Shown piece by piece: positions 1-7,007 of a DNA stretch of 64,000 nucleotides. The position numbers and the translations under genes were made by a program. The first letter of the stretch is position 1. The number at the start of each line of letters is the position of its first letter. The notes beneath the pieces are model-generated. The model saw only the letters and a list, made by a program, of their open reading frames with translations. It was not told the origin of the DNA and did no database searches. This DNA is from a virus. The stretch lies in IMG/VR virus record IMGVR_UViG_3300042907_001269, positions 22,908-86,907 of that record, one strand, 5' to 3'.

Positions 1-545
1 CTAAAGTTATTGTAAATTATGATTGTGATGTATTATTAAGACCAGAAACATATCAAAAGTCTTGTGAAATGATTCTAAATCAGTCTTATGATGTAGTTTA
101 TCCCTATGGGTTTGGTATGTTTCAAAAACAAATATTTGCGGATGATGAAATAGTTACTAAATTTATAAATCAAGAATTTGATTTTAGTATTTTAGAACAA
201 AAGTTCAAACCATATCAAGCAGAATATGGGCATGTGCAATTTTTTAACAAAGATTCCTACATTGATGCTGGTATGGAAAATGAAAACTTTGTGTCTTGGT
301 CACCGGAAGACAAAGAAAGATACTTTAGATTTGATAAGATGGGGTATAATGTAGGAAGAATAGACGACTATGTTTACCATCTAGAACATTCCCGAGGTCA
401 AAATTCCAATCATAATAATCCATATTTGCAAAAAAACATGGAACTTTGGAATTATCTAGAAAAATTAAATAAATCTCAACTTGTAAATTATTATCAAAGT
501 CAAAAGTATCTTCGTAAGTATTCTTGTTATAATAATAAAATTTAA
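1..545 (+). CDS. Glycosyltransferase-like protein, C-terminal part (5' end outside window)
   Basis: The frame is open from the first bases, so the gene starts upstream of the window. The visible start of the fragment reads NYDCDVLL, which resembles the metal-binding acidic motif region of family 2/7 glycosyltransferases. Further on, GMENENFVSWSPEDKERYF resembles the C-terminal galactosyltransferase pattern in which a Gly-Met-Glu-Asn segment helps bind the acceptor sugar. It ends three bases before a second glycosyltransferase, so the two are probably co-transcribed and belong to a glycan-modifying cluster that begins outside the window. Donor and acceptor sugars cannot be told from the sequence. 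The first methionine inside the window (position 69) is unlikely to be the real start. Confidence 0.7.
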   Translation, partial: KVIVNYDCDVLLRPETYQKSCEMILNQSYDVVYPYGFGMFQKQIFADDEIVTKFINQEFDFSILEQKFKPYQAEYGHVQFFNKDSYIDAGMENENFVSWSPEDKERYFRFDKMGYNVGRIDDYVYHLEHSRGQNSNHNNPYLQKNMELWNYLEKLNKSQLVNYYQSQKYLRKYSCYNNKI

Positions 546-548
546 AAA

Positions 549-1340
549 ATGGATAAAAATAAATCAGCATATAAACTCAAAAATATGAGTCCAATATATT
601 ATCTAAATCTTGATGGGCAACCAGAAAGAAAGGAATATATGGAGGAGCAATTTAAGTATTGGGATATTGAAAACTATACTCGCATTTCTGCCTATGATGG
701 GAGAGAAGATGATTTGAGTGATATTATTAAGGGTCGTTATCCCGATAATATGACTTCGGGAGAAATTGGATGTACTACTTCCCACCTTAAAGCACTTAAG
801 CATTGGGTGGAAACTTCCGATAGTCCTTATGCGGTTATTATGGAAGACGATGTGGATTTGCAACTTGCAAGGTGTTGGGATTTTACTTGGAATGATTTTA
901 TTTCCAAGGTTCCTTATGATTATGATGTAATTCAACTTGCCATTATTTGTACAGGAGATTTACATGTTAAACTTCATAAAAGATTTGTAAATGATTTTTC
1001 AACTGCCGCATATATAATCACTCGTCATCATGCAGAAAAAATTCTTAAGCATCATGTTCGTGATGATAAGTACAAGTTAGATAATGGAGTAAAGCCAAGA
1101 GCAGTTGCCGATGACTTAATTTATAATTCCGGAAACACTTTTTCAATTCCTTTATTCCTTTATAAGATTGCTCTAGGTTCTTCTATTCATCCAGAGCATA
1201 TTGATGTCTTTCATCGCCAGAGTCATGATGGACTTCTTAATTTCTGGGAGAATCAAGGACCTGATTTAAAGATTGATGATTTAATGAACTATGATCCTTA
1301 TTTGGGCAGAATTACTAATCCTTCTCAACCTCAAAGTTAA
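549..1340 (+). CDS. Glycosyltransferase family 25 (LPS-type)
   Basis: A 263-residue protein with the GT25 signature. PIYYLNLDGQPERKEYM (about residues 15-31) matches the N-terminal pattern in which a short strand is followed by an ExR element. GCTTSH (74-79) is the conserved Gly-Cys-x-x-Ser-His motif. MEDDVD (98-103) is the acidic metal/nucleotide-sugar site. GT25 enzymes transfer galactose or similar sugars to lipooligosaccharide or protein; the acceptor here is unknown. A second methionine at residue 13 is an equally plausible start because no clear ribosome-binding site precedes 549. Two further GT25 domains occur in the window as parts of fusion proteins (46434 and 47824). Confidence 0.85.
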   Translation: MDKNKSAYKLKNMSPIYYLNLDGQPERKEYMEEQFKYWDIENYTRISAYDGREDDLSDIIKGRYPDNMTSGEIGCTTSHLKALKHWVETSDSPYAVIMEDDVDLQLARCWDFTWNDFISKVPYDYDVIQLAIICTGDLHVKLHKRFVNDFSTAAYIITRHHAEKILKHHVRDDKYKLDNGVKPRAVADDLIYNSGNTFSIPLFLYKIALGSSIHPEHIDVFHRQSHDGLLNFWENQGPDLKIDDLMNYDPYLGRITNPSQPQS

Positions 1341-1360
1341 AGTTTTCTGACCTAGGGTGC

Positions 1361-1389
1361 TTGACAAGACCTCTTTCCTCATATATAAT
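1361..1389 (+). promoter_or_regulatory. Sigma-70-type promoter for the hli cluster
   Basis: TTGACA at 1361-1366 and TATAAT at 1384-1389, both perfect consensus, separated by exactly 17 bases. It lies 27 bases upstream of hli and reads towards it. Consensus strength suggests recognition by unmodified host RNA polymerase early in infection. Confidence 0.88.
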
Positions 1390-1415
1390 ATGTTACAGTT
1401 CTTAATAAAACTACA

Positions 1416-1625
1416 ATGACCGTTACGACTAATGAATTTGGGCAACAGAATATGTTTGCCAAAGAACCCGAAATGTATGTGTCTCAGTCCGACGCAGAGC
1501 GTTATGCACTTGAGACTCACGCAGAAAGGGCAGAGCGACTGAATGGACGCACTGCGATGCTGGGCTTCGTTGCAGCACTTATTTCTTATGCACTCACAGG
1601 GCACCTCTTCTTTGGTGTAATCTGA
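1416..1625 (+). CDS. hli: High-light-inducible protein (Hli, one-helix CAB-type)
   Basis: A 69-residue protein whose C-terminal half carries the chlorophyll a/b-binding-like motif ERLNGRTAMLGF (40-51), followed by one transmembrane helix and the typical LTGHLFFG ending. Hli proteins dimerise in the thylakoid membrane, bind chlorophyll and carotenoid, and help repair photosystem II by dissipating excess energy; cyanophages often carry them with psbA. The hydrophilic N-terminal 35 residues are longer than in minimal Hli proteins. The perfect promoter at 1361-1389 lies just upstream. Its stop codon overlaps the start of a microprotein. Confidence 0.93.
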   Translation: MTVTTNEFGQQNMFAKEPEMYVSQSDAERYALETHAERAERLNGRTAMLGFVAALISYALTGHLFFGVI

Positions 1626-1711
1626 TGGGCGAACTCATTTTTACTGTAACAAGTATTTCTTTCTTTGTGCTTCTGGCGCATTCTATCAATCAACTTTCTG
1701 AAACTTATTAA
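1625..1711 (+). CDS. 28-residue single-span microprotein coupled to hli
   Basis: The start codon overlaps the hli stop (TGATG), which allows translational coupling. The peptide starts MGELIFTVTSISFFVLLAH, forming one hydrophobic span, and ends in a polar SINQLSETY tail. I do not recognise a family; it does not match PetN, PsbI, PsbN or PsbT as I know them. Its place between two hli genes suggests a small thylakoid-membrane partner of the Hli proteins, which is inference. A ribosome-binding site for the next gene lies at its stop. Confidence 0.5.
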   Translation: MGELIFTVTSISFFVLLAHSINQLSETY

Positions 1712-1722
1712 GGAGAAAAAAA

Positions 1723-1833
1723 ATGTTTAACGAAAAGGTTGAGCGTATTAATGGTTGGTTTGCGATGATCGGTATCGTCGCTGCCTTTGGTGCCTATGCA
1801 CTGACTGGACAAATTATCCCCGGAGTATGGTGA
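1723..1833 (+). CDS. hli: Short high-light-inducible protein (second hli)
   Basis: A 36-residue Hli almost reduced to the pigment-binding helix. VERINGWFAMIG near the N-terminus matches the ExxNGxxAMxG motif, and LTGQIIPGVW matches the usual end of cyanophage Hli proteins. A good Shine-Dalgarno (AAGGAG, 1710-1715) precedes the ATG. It is co-transcribed with the longer hli. Being so short, it probably works as a homo- or heterodimer in the thylakoid membrane, protecting photosystem II from excess light. It overlaps the next microprotein at its 3' end. Confidence 0.9.
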   Translation: MFNEKVERINGWFAMIGIVAAFGAYALTGQIIPGVW

Positions 1834-1916
1834 GTTCTGATATTGTCGCAATATTTTGTGGATTTTTTATATCCACAATCGCACTTAATATATTGAAACT
1901 CACATTAAAAAAATAA
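1827..1916 (+). CDS. 29-residue single-span microprotein coupled to second hli
   Basis: An ATG inside the last codons of the short hli opens a frame encoding MVSSDIVAIFCGFFISTIAL followed by a lysine-rich end. It has one clear membrane span with a positively charged C-terminus. The arrangement copies that of the microprotein after the first hli (1625-1711): an overlapping start and a tiny single-span product. No family recognised. Chance overlap is possible, but two in a row make a real gene pair more likely. Confidence 0.42.
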   Translation: MVSSDIVAIFCGFFISTIALNILKLTLKK

Positions 1917-1925
1917 TTATATCAA

Positions 1926-1961
1926 TCCTTCTCTCTAAATACGGAGAGAAGGATTTTTTTT
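1926..1961 (+). promoter_or_regulatory. Terminator-like hairpin with late promoter in the loop and hidden ribosome site
   Basis: A perfect 10-base inverted repeat (1926-1935 with 1944-1953) is followed by a T-run, so it can act as a rho-independent terminator for the hli operon. The loop holds most of a late-promoter octamer CTAAATAC (1935-1942). The 3' arm contains AAGGA (1949-1953), the ribosome-binding site for the ATG at 1962. Read-through RNA would hide this site, whereas RNA started at the late promoter would lack the 5' arm. Confidence 0.7.
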
Positions 1962-2123
1962 ATGCCAAGGGGACAATTAACAAAGGATGAGATAAAGTAT
2001 CAGGTATTGAAGTTAAAGCAGAAACTTCAAAATGAGCATATCGGATATACGTCTGATCCTAAATCACTTGCCGATCAATATCTGAATATGGTTCTGGATA
2101 AGATTAATGAATATGCCCGCTGA
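1962..2123 (+). CDS. Small hypothetical protein, 53 residues
   Basis: Starts at the ATG after AAGGA and the T-run of the upstream hairpin. The protein is charged and predicted helical (TKDEIKYQVLKLKQKLQ), with no membrane span or known motif. It lies alone between the hli terminator and the psbA promoter. Expression is probably late, because the only complete route to an exposed ribosome site begins at the octamer at 1935-1942. Function unknown. Confidence 0.65.
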   Translation: MPRGQLTKDEIKYQVLKLKQKLQNEHIGYTSDPKSLADQYLNMVLDKINEYAR

Positions 2124-2167
2124 CAAAGGGTTCTATTTATACTGTGCCACTTAGGTAATTGGACCTA

Positions 2168-2196
2168 TTGACAGGATTTCCTAACAGTGTTATTAT
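2168..2196 (+). promoter_or_regulatory. psbA promoter
   Basis: TTGACA at 2168-2173, a 17-base spacer and TATTAT at 2191-2196. It lies about 160 bases upstream of psbA, leaving a long structured leader, and is one of several early-type promoters in the window with an exact 17-base spacer. Confidence 0.82.
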
Positions 2197-2202
2197 ATAT
2201 AC

Positions 2203-2359
2203 ATACACGGGTTAAGAAACGTAACAATTCTGAAACCCAGTGTCTTCTCCAACCGGGATCAAGAGAAGTAAAGCATCCCTCATACCCACGATGGAGGGTG
2301 TCGTGGGAATACTTGTAACTATTCAGTCCCCCTGAATCATACTTACCCTTTTAAAACAA
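2203..2359 (+). promoter_or_regulatory. Structured psbA 5' leader, PhotoRC-II-like candidate
   Basis: The leader can form three hairpins: CTTCTC/GAGAAG (2244-2249 with 2263-2268), CCCACGA/TCGTGGG (2285-2291 with 2301-2307) and ATTCAG/CTGAAT (2321-2326 with 2332-2337). The loop of the second contains GAGGG (2294-2298), which can pair with CCCTC (2277-2281) as a pseudoknot-like contact. No Shine-Dalgarno precedes the psbA ATG. A conserved RNA class, PhotoRC-II, is known upstream of psbA in marine cyanophages; this is a likely member, but I could not test it against the covariance model. Confidence 0.55.
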
Positions 2360-3673
<1,314 letters not shown>

Positions 3674-3674
3674 G

Positions 3675-3701
3675 AAGAGACCTGTAAAGGTCTCTTTTTT
3701 T
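3675..3701 (+). terminator. psbA terminator
   Basis: AAGAGACC (3675-3682) pairs perfectly with GGTCTCTT (3689-3696) around a 6-base loop, followed by a run of T. It probably ends psbA transcription. Confidence 0.85.
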
Positions 3702-3708
3702 ATAAATA
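3701..3708 (+). promoter_or_regulatory. Late promoter octamer
   Basis: TATAAATA, identical to the T4 late-promoter consensus, sits directly after the psbA terminator and 10 bases before the next gene's GTG. It probably drives the endonuclease-like gene late in infection. Confidence 0.7.
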
Positions 3709-3717
3709 ATAATATCC

Positions 3718-4347
3718 GTGAGCAGACCACAAATGAATGTAAGATATACTGATAAGGATAGGGAGATTTGGAAGCAAATGTATTTGTCTGGTTTATCCTC
3801 CCACGAGATTGGAAGACAACTAAACATACCAAGAGTTTCTGTATATAAGTATCTTAAAACAATTGGCATAACAAGAAACTTTTCTGAATGGCAAATAGGT
3901 AAAGAACCTTGGAATAAAGGAAAGAAAACAGGTCAAAAAGTTTGGAATAAAGGATTAACCAAAGAAACTGATGAAAGAGTCAAAAAATATGGAGAAAAAA
4001 TAAAGGGCAATAATTGTCAAAACCCTTGGAAAGAAAGATATTTTGATACTGATTATTTGTATTTGGTTATTGTTTATCTTGAAGGTAAACTGGTTTATAA
4101 GGTTGGTAGAAGTTTCAATAAATTAGCAAATCACACCAAAAATAAATTACATAGTGTAATTAAAATATGGAAAGGAATTCATTATCAAGTTCATCATCTT
4201 GAAAAGTTCATCCATCAAAAATACCAAGATTATAAAATTGATTTTGAGACCACGGACAGTGGATATACGGAGTGTTATGTGGTAGAATTACCCATAACTG
4301 AAATCATTAACCTTACAGAAAAAACATTAAAACATTATGATTACTAA
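3718..4347 (+). CDS. Free-standing homing-endonuclease-like protein next to the psbA intron
   Basis: A 209-residue protein. Residues 10-50 resemble a helix-turn-helix (SGLSSHEIGRQLNIPRVSVY). Next come two NUMOD3-type DNA-binding motifs, WNKGKKTGQ and WNKGLTKE. A C-terminal alpha/beta domain contains LYLVIVYLEGKLVYKVGRSF and a TECYVVELP strand. Such DNA-binding modules are typical of phage homing endonucleases; I cannot assign the catalytic family with certainty, though the KVGRS segment hints at a GIY-YIG-like fold. In phage S-PM2 a free-standing endonuclease near psbA (F-CphI) promotes spread of the psbA intron, and this gene may do the same. The start is GTG at 3718 or ATG at 3733; neither has a strong ribosome site. 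Confidence 0.7.
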   Translation: MSRPQMNVRYTDKDREIWKQMYLSGLSSHEIGRQLNIPRVSVYKYLKTIGITRNFSEWQIGKEPWNKGKKTGQKVWNKGLTKETDERVKKYGEKIKGNNCQNPWKERYFDTDYLYLVIVYLEGKLVYKVGRSFNKLANHTKNKLHSVIKIWKGIHYQVHHLEKFIHQKYQDYKIDFETTDSGYTECYVVELPITEIINLTEKTLKHYDY

Positions 4348-4492
4348 AGAAGGATTTATTGAGGCAACCAATCTAGCACCTGAAAACGCAGAAAAAATTT
4401 ATCAAGAACTTAATGATAGGTTTAATGGGGATTGGGATAAAGCATCTGACTACCTTAAAGATTTGGTTGCATACTTACAAAAGCACCAATAA
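4337..4492 (+). CDS. Small hypothetical protein, 51 residues
   Basis: The ATG lies inside the last codons of the upstream endonuclease-like gene, giving an 11-base overlap. The product (MITKEGFIEATNLAPENAEK and onwards) is acidic and predicted helical, with a KASDYLKDLVAYLQKH ending. No known motif. It heads a run of four closely spaced genes that ends with the metallophosphoesterase. Confidence 0.6.
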   Translation: MITKEGFIEATNLAPENAEKIYQELNDRFNGDWDKASDYLKDLVAYLQKHQ

Positions 4493-4493
4493 A

Positions 4494-4559
4494 ATGCTCC
4501 TCATCCTCCTGCTCTTCCAGTTATTTGGATTGTTCCTTTTCATAATGTCTCTGCTATAA
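4494..4559 (+). CDS. 21-residue hydrophobic microprotein
   Basis: MLLILLLFQLFGLFLFIMSL plus one leucine, almost entirely a membrane span. It starts one base after the preceding stop codon. The last bases of the gene overlap a TATAAT at 4555-4560 that may serve the next gene. So short a frame could arise by chance; it is listed because similar 28-29 residue membrane peptides occur elsewhere in the window. Confidence 0.3.
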   Translation: MLLILLLFQLFGLFLFIMSLL

Positions 4560-4584
4560 TACATACAACAGTTACTTCTTACTA

Positions 4585-4746
4585 ATGAAAGACCTATCAC
4601 TTTCCGAAGAGCAAATTAAACTTCTTGCGGATGCTCTTTGGATGCGTCAAAGATGCTTTATCGCAGGAGACAAAAGATTCAAAGAATATGGTGCGATGTT
4701 AGATACACTTCTTGAAGGAATTGAATACACTCCAAAAAGATTCTGA
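4585..4746 (+). CDS. Small hypothetical protein, 53 residues
   Basis: Encodes MKDLSLSEEQIKLLADALWM followed by a basic middle and GIEYTPKRF. It looks like a compact helical protein with no recognised family. It lies 25 bases after a TATAAT box (4555-4560; the -35 is poor) and two bases before the metallophosphoesterase, so both genes probably share a transcript. Confidence 0.6.
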   Translation: MKDLSLSEEQIKLLADALWMRQRCFIAGDKRFKEYGAMLDTLLEGIEYTPKRF

Positions 4747-4748
4747 AT

Positions 4749-5453
4749 ATGACTTACGATACAGTCTTCATATCTGATGTTCACTTGGGAACTCCGCGAT
4801 GTAATACTGAAAAGTTTCTCAAGTTTCTGAAAGAACTCAAAACCAAAAAGTTAGTTCTGGTAGGTGATATTATAGACATCTACTGTATGGAAAAATATAA
4901 TACTCGTTGGAAAAAAGAGCACACCGAATGTGTTCATCAGATTCTCAATCTCGCAAAGAAAGGAACCGAGATTGTTTATATTCTTGGAAATCACGAAGGA
5001 ATGATTCGTCGTTATACTGATTTTGAACACAAGAACTTTAAGATGGTTGATGAATATACGCACAAGGATTCAAAGGGAAATAAGTTTCTTTGTATTCACG
5101 GAGATAAGTATTCTGAGTATTCTTCTGGGTCTTGGAAACAACTCATCTTTAATAAAGGATATGAATTCATTACACCACTCAGTTTATTTTTTGAGAGGTT
5201 CTTCCGTTTCTCTTTGGTTTATGCTTTGAAGAATAGTGTGCGTGGTAAGAACTATATCAATCAATATGAGACTGATATTGCTTCTTATTGTGCTCAAAGA
5301 GATAAGAAATATTCTGGTGTAATCTGCGGACACATACATTCGGCAAATATTCGCAATTTTGGCAAAATCACTTATATGTGTTGTGGAGATTTTGTGGATA
5401 CTTGTTCTGCCATCTTAGAAAAGAACGGTGTATATTGTTTGGAAAAGTACTGA
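4749..5453 (+). CDS. Calcineurin-like metallophosphoesterase (LpxH/UDP-diacylglucosamine hydrolase type)
   Basis: A 234-residue protein with the full set of di-metal phosphoesterase motifs: DVHLG (10-14), GDIID (39-43), GNHE (80-83), IHGD (116-119) and GHIH (194-197). Spacing and length resemble LpxH-type enzymes, which cleave UDP-2,3-diacylglucosamine in lipid A synthesis, but the substrate in the phage is unknown. Conserved residues look intact, so the enzyme is probably active. A link to host lipopolysaccharide or to nucleotide turnover is possible. It overlaps the next small gene by one base. Confidence 0.85.
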   Translation: MTYDTVFISDVHLGTPRCNTEKFLKFLKELKTKKLVLVGDIIDIYCMEKYNTRWKKEHTECVHQILNLAKKGTEIVYILGNHEGMIRRYTDFEHKNFKMVDEYTHKDSKGNKFLCIHGDKYSEYSSGSWKQLIFNKGYEFITPLSLFFERFFRFSLVYALKNSVRGKNYINQYETDIASYCAQRDKKYSGVICGHIHSANIRNFGKITYMCCGDFVDTCSAILEKNGVYCLEKY

Positions 5454-5584
5454 TGATATCCTCAACAACTCCATATAAACTCGCAGAGATTATTCAAGAT
5501 ACTTGGCCTGGACTTTACAGACCTGTACAAGACCGTAAGGATTTTCCAACAAACACTTCCACCACAGATAAAAAAGTGGTATAA
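5453..5584 (+). CDS. Small hypothetical protein, 43 residues
   Basis: Starts at the ATG overlapping the last base of the phosphoesterase stop codon (TGATG). The peptide begins MISSTTPYKLAEIIQDTWPG and is hydrophilic. No family recognised. Its 3' end contains the -10 box of the probable ferredoxin promoter. Confidence 0.55.
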   Translation: MISSTTPYKLAEIIQDTWPGLYRPVQDRKDFPTNTSTTDKKVV

Positions 5585-5585
5585 T
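5557..5585 (+). promoter_or_regulatory. Probable ferredoxin promoter
   Basis: Perfect TATAAT at 5580-5585, 24 bases upstream of the ferredoxin ATG. The matching -35 (TTCCAC, 5557-5562) is poor, so this is a weaker prediction than the other promoters. Confidence 0.45.
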
Positions 5586-5608
5586 TACTCATAGTCACTA
5601 CAACTTTT

Positions 5609-5899
5609 ATGACTTTTAATGTTACTCTTCGTTCCGCCGATGGAACCGAACAAACTATTCAATGTCCCGCAGACCAATATATTCTAGAAGCAGCAGATGA
5701 GGCAGGAATTGATCTTCCTTTCTCTTGTAAGGCAGGTGCCTGCTCTGCCTGTGCCGGTAAGGTTGTCTCTGGTGAGATTGATAATGAAGACCAATCTTTC
5801 CTTGATGATGACCAAATGGCAGATGGATGGGCACTTCTTTGTGTGGCATATCCCAAGTCTGATTGTGTCATTCTTACCGAACAGGAGGAGAACCTGTGA
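5609..5899 (+). CDS. petF: Plant-type [2Fe-2S] ferredoxin
   Basis: A 96-residue soluble ferredoxin. Cysteines 40, 45, 48 and 78 form the CxxxxCxxC...C cluster-binding pattern within [13 protein letters not shown]. It accepts electrons from photosystem I and passes them to NADP reductase, thioredoxin reductase, bilin reductases or ribonucleotide reductase. Phage ferredoxins probably redirect photosynthetic reducing power during infection. The gene shares its transcript with three small genes that follow with overlaps. Confidence 0.95.
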   Translation: MTFNVTLRSADGTEQTIQCPADQYILEAADEAGIDLPFSCKAGACSACAGKVVSGEIDNEDQSFLDDDQMADGWALLCVAYPKSDCVILTEQEENL

Positions 5900-6141
5900 G
5901 TTCCGAAATGCTCGGACAACTTGCCGTTGCCATTCAAAATCTTGGATGGGAACCAACGGATGAGATTGTAGTACAAGTCGGTGGTGTTGCCGCAACTGGC
6001 ACTGAAACAAATCCCGATGCAAATCCAAAATGGGCAAAACCTTATGGTACTGTCACATATCAAAACGATGCTTTTATTGTGATTAAGAATGTAAATCGCA
6101 ATCCTGTAGTACCTTCGCAACCAAATAATGAAAAAGTATAA
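5896..6141 (+). CDS. Hypothetical protein, 81 residues, GTG start
   Basis: The GTG at 5896 is chosen because AGGAGGAG (5883-5890) lies at ideal distance; it overlaps the ferredoxin stop by four bases. The product starts [20 protein letters not shown] and contains [15 protein letters not shown] and a terminal [12 protein letters not shown]. No recognised family and no membrane span. Strong coupling to ferredoxin suggests co-production. Confidence 0.65.
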   Translation: MSSEMLGQLAVAIQNLGWEPTDEIVVQVGGVAATGTETNPDANPKWAKPYGTVTYQNDAFIVIKNVNRNPVVPSQPNNEKV

Positions 6142-6448
6142 TAGTGAAGAATATTTTTCAGTGATTGATAAAAGAACTGGAAGAAAAATTGTAGATTGTG
6201 CCGAGTGGTCAGATGCAATGTTGATGTTTGATTTTGACCCACATAATCGACAAATCACAAGGAATAAGTTTCTGATGGGTCAAGTAATTGATGTAGAAAT
6301 GCCTAAAGCACTTCCAACAAATGAGATAGTTCAAGGTGGTGTTGGTAGTTCTTATGATATTCCAACTGCAACTGGTGCCAATGGACCTGGAGAACCATTG
6401 CCACAAATCAAACTACCAGAAAGACAACAAGAACCTTTTGTTGTATGA
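6128..6448 (+). CDS. Hypothetical protein, 106 residues
   Basis: Starts 14 bases before the preceding stop. The first half ([20 protein letters not shown], then CAEWSDAMLMFDFDPHNRQ) looks like a small folded domain. The C-terminal third is proline- and glycine-rich (TGANGPGEPLPQIKLPERQQ) and probably flexible. No known motif. It is the third gene of the ferredoxin transcription unit. Confidence 0.65.
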   Translation: MKKYNSEEYFSVIDKRTGRKIVDCAEWSDAMLMFDFDPHNRQITRNKFLMGQVIDVEMPKALPTNEIVQGGVGSSYDIPTATGANGPGEPLPQIKLPERQQEPFVV

Positions 6449-6561
6449 ATCTACTTAACTTTTTTGAGAGAGACTCTGACATCACTTACTATGATGAGTT
6501 TCATTACATTTATATTACACTCAAAGAACTCGTAGAAGTTATAAGAACAAAGAATAAATAA
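6445..6561 (+). CDS. Small hypothetical protein, 38 residues
   Basis: Starts at an ATG overlapping the preceding stop by four bases (ATGA). It encodes MNLLNFFERDSDITYYDEFH followed by a helical segment ending in RTKNK. No family recognised. Its 3' end contains the late-promoter octamer of the following HNH gene. Confidence 0.5.
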   Translation: MNLLNFFERDSDITYYDEFHYIYITLKELVEVIRTKNK

Positions 6562-6583
6562 TCATAAGTTGCAAATACTTATG
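6553..6583 (+). promoter_or_regulatory. Late promoter beside a hairpin that hides the HNH start codon
   Basis: AATAAATA (6553-6560) resembles the T4 late octamer. CATAAGT (6563-6569) pairs perfectly with ACTTATG (6577-6583), and the ATG of the HNH gene (6581-6583) is part of the 3' arm. RNA from upstream would bury the start codon; RNA started a few bases after the octamer would lack most of the 5' arm. Confidence 0.55.
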
Positions 6584-6952
6584 GTTCCTCTACACTCGTT
6601 TAAGGACTATCTGTTTAATCTAGAAACGACCAGTAAAGCAGAAGCAAAACGAATGTGGAGGAAAAATATAAAAGAGCAATGGGAACACAAGTGTGCCTAT
6701 TGTGATTCGGAAGAGAATATCACGCTGGACCACATCATTCCGCAATGTAAGGGTGGACTTGATGTAAAGACGAATGTAATTTCCTGTTGTCATTCCTGCA
6801 ATCAATCCAAGGGGCACGAGCACTGGAAACTATGGTATGTCCAGCAAGATTTTTATAGTGAAGAGAGATTTGATAAAATACAAGAATGGATGAAACCAGA
6901 GGCACCAACAAATCTATATTCTTATCGCCCAAGACGTAATAATATTTCTTGA
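6581..6952 (+). CDS. HNH endonuclease (small, zinc-ribbon type)
   Basis: A 123-residue protein with the classic McrA-type HNH module: Cys38-x-x-Cys41, LDHIIP (49-54), Asn65 and a second CxxC (70-73) followed by Asn74. The cysteines bind zinc, and the histidines with the asparagine form the metal-dependent nicking or cleaving site. ATG 6581 is preferred over the upstream TTG. It lies between the ferredoxin unit and the fibre genes. It is probably a free-standing homing endonuclease; a role in DNA packaging, as for HNH proteins of lambdoid phages, is less likely in a T4-like phage. Confidence 0.85.
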   Translation: MVPLHSFKDYLFNLETTSKAEAKRMWRKNIKEQWEHKCAYCDSEENITLDHIIPQCKGGLDVKTNVISCCHSCNQSKGHEHWKLWYVQQDFYSEERFDKIQEWMKPEAPTNLYSYRPRRNNIS

Positions 6953-6964
6953 ATAAATAAATCA

Positions 6965-6986
6965 AGGCAATATATATTGCTTTTTT
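6965..6986 (+). terminator. Terminator before the fibre region
   Basis: A perfect palindrome (6967-6980, GCAATAT/ATATTGC) is followed by six T residues. It separates the HNH gene from the structural genes. Confidence 0.7.
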
Positions 6987-6987
6987 G

Positions 6988-6995
6988 GTAAATAC
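6988..6995 (+). promoter_or_regulatory. Late promoter octamer for the fibre region
   Basis: GTAAATAC lies just after the terminator, 12 bases before the first fibre gene. It differs by one base from the CTAAATAC octamer found elsewhere. Confidence 0.55.
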
Positions 6996-7007
6996 CGAAT
7001 GTAATAA

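Noticed and set aside
5659-6258. Minus-strand frames of up to 199 codons opposite ferredoxin
   Set aside because: Antisense shadows of ferredoxin and the next gene; no recognisable protein.
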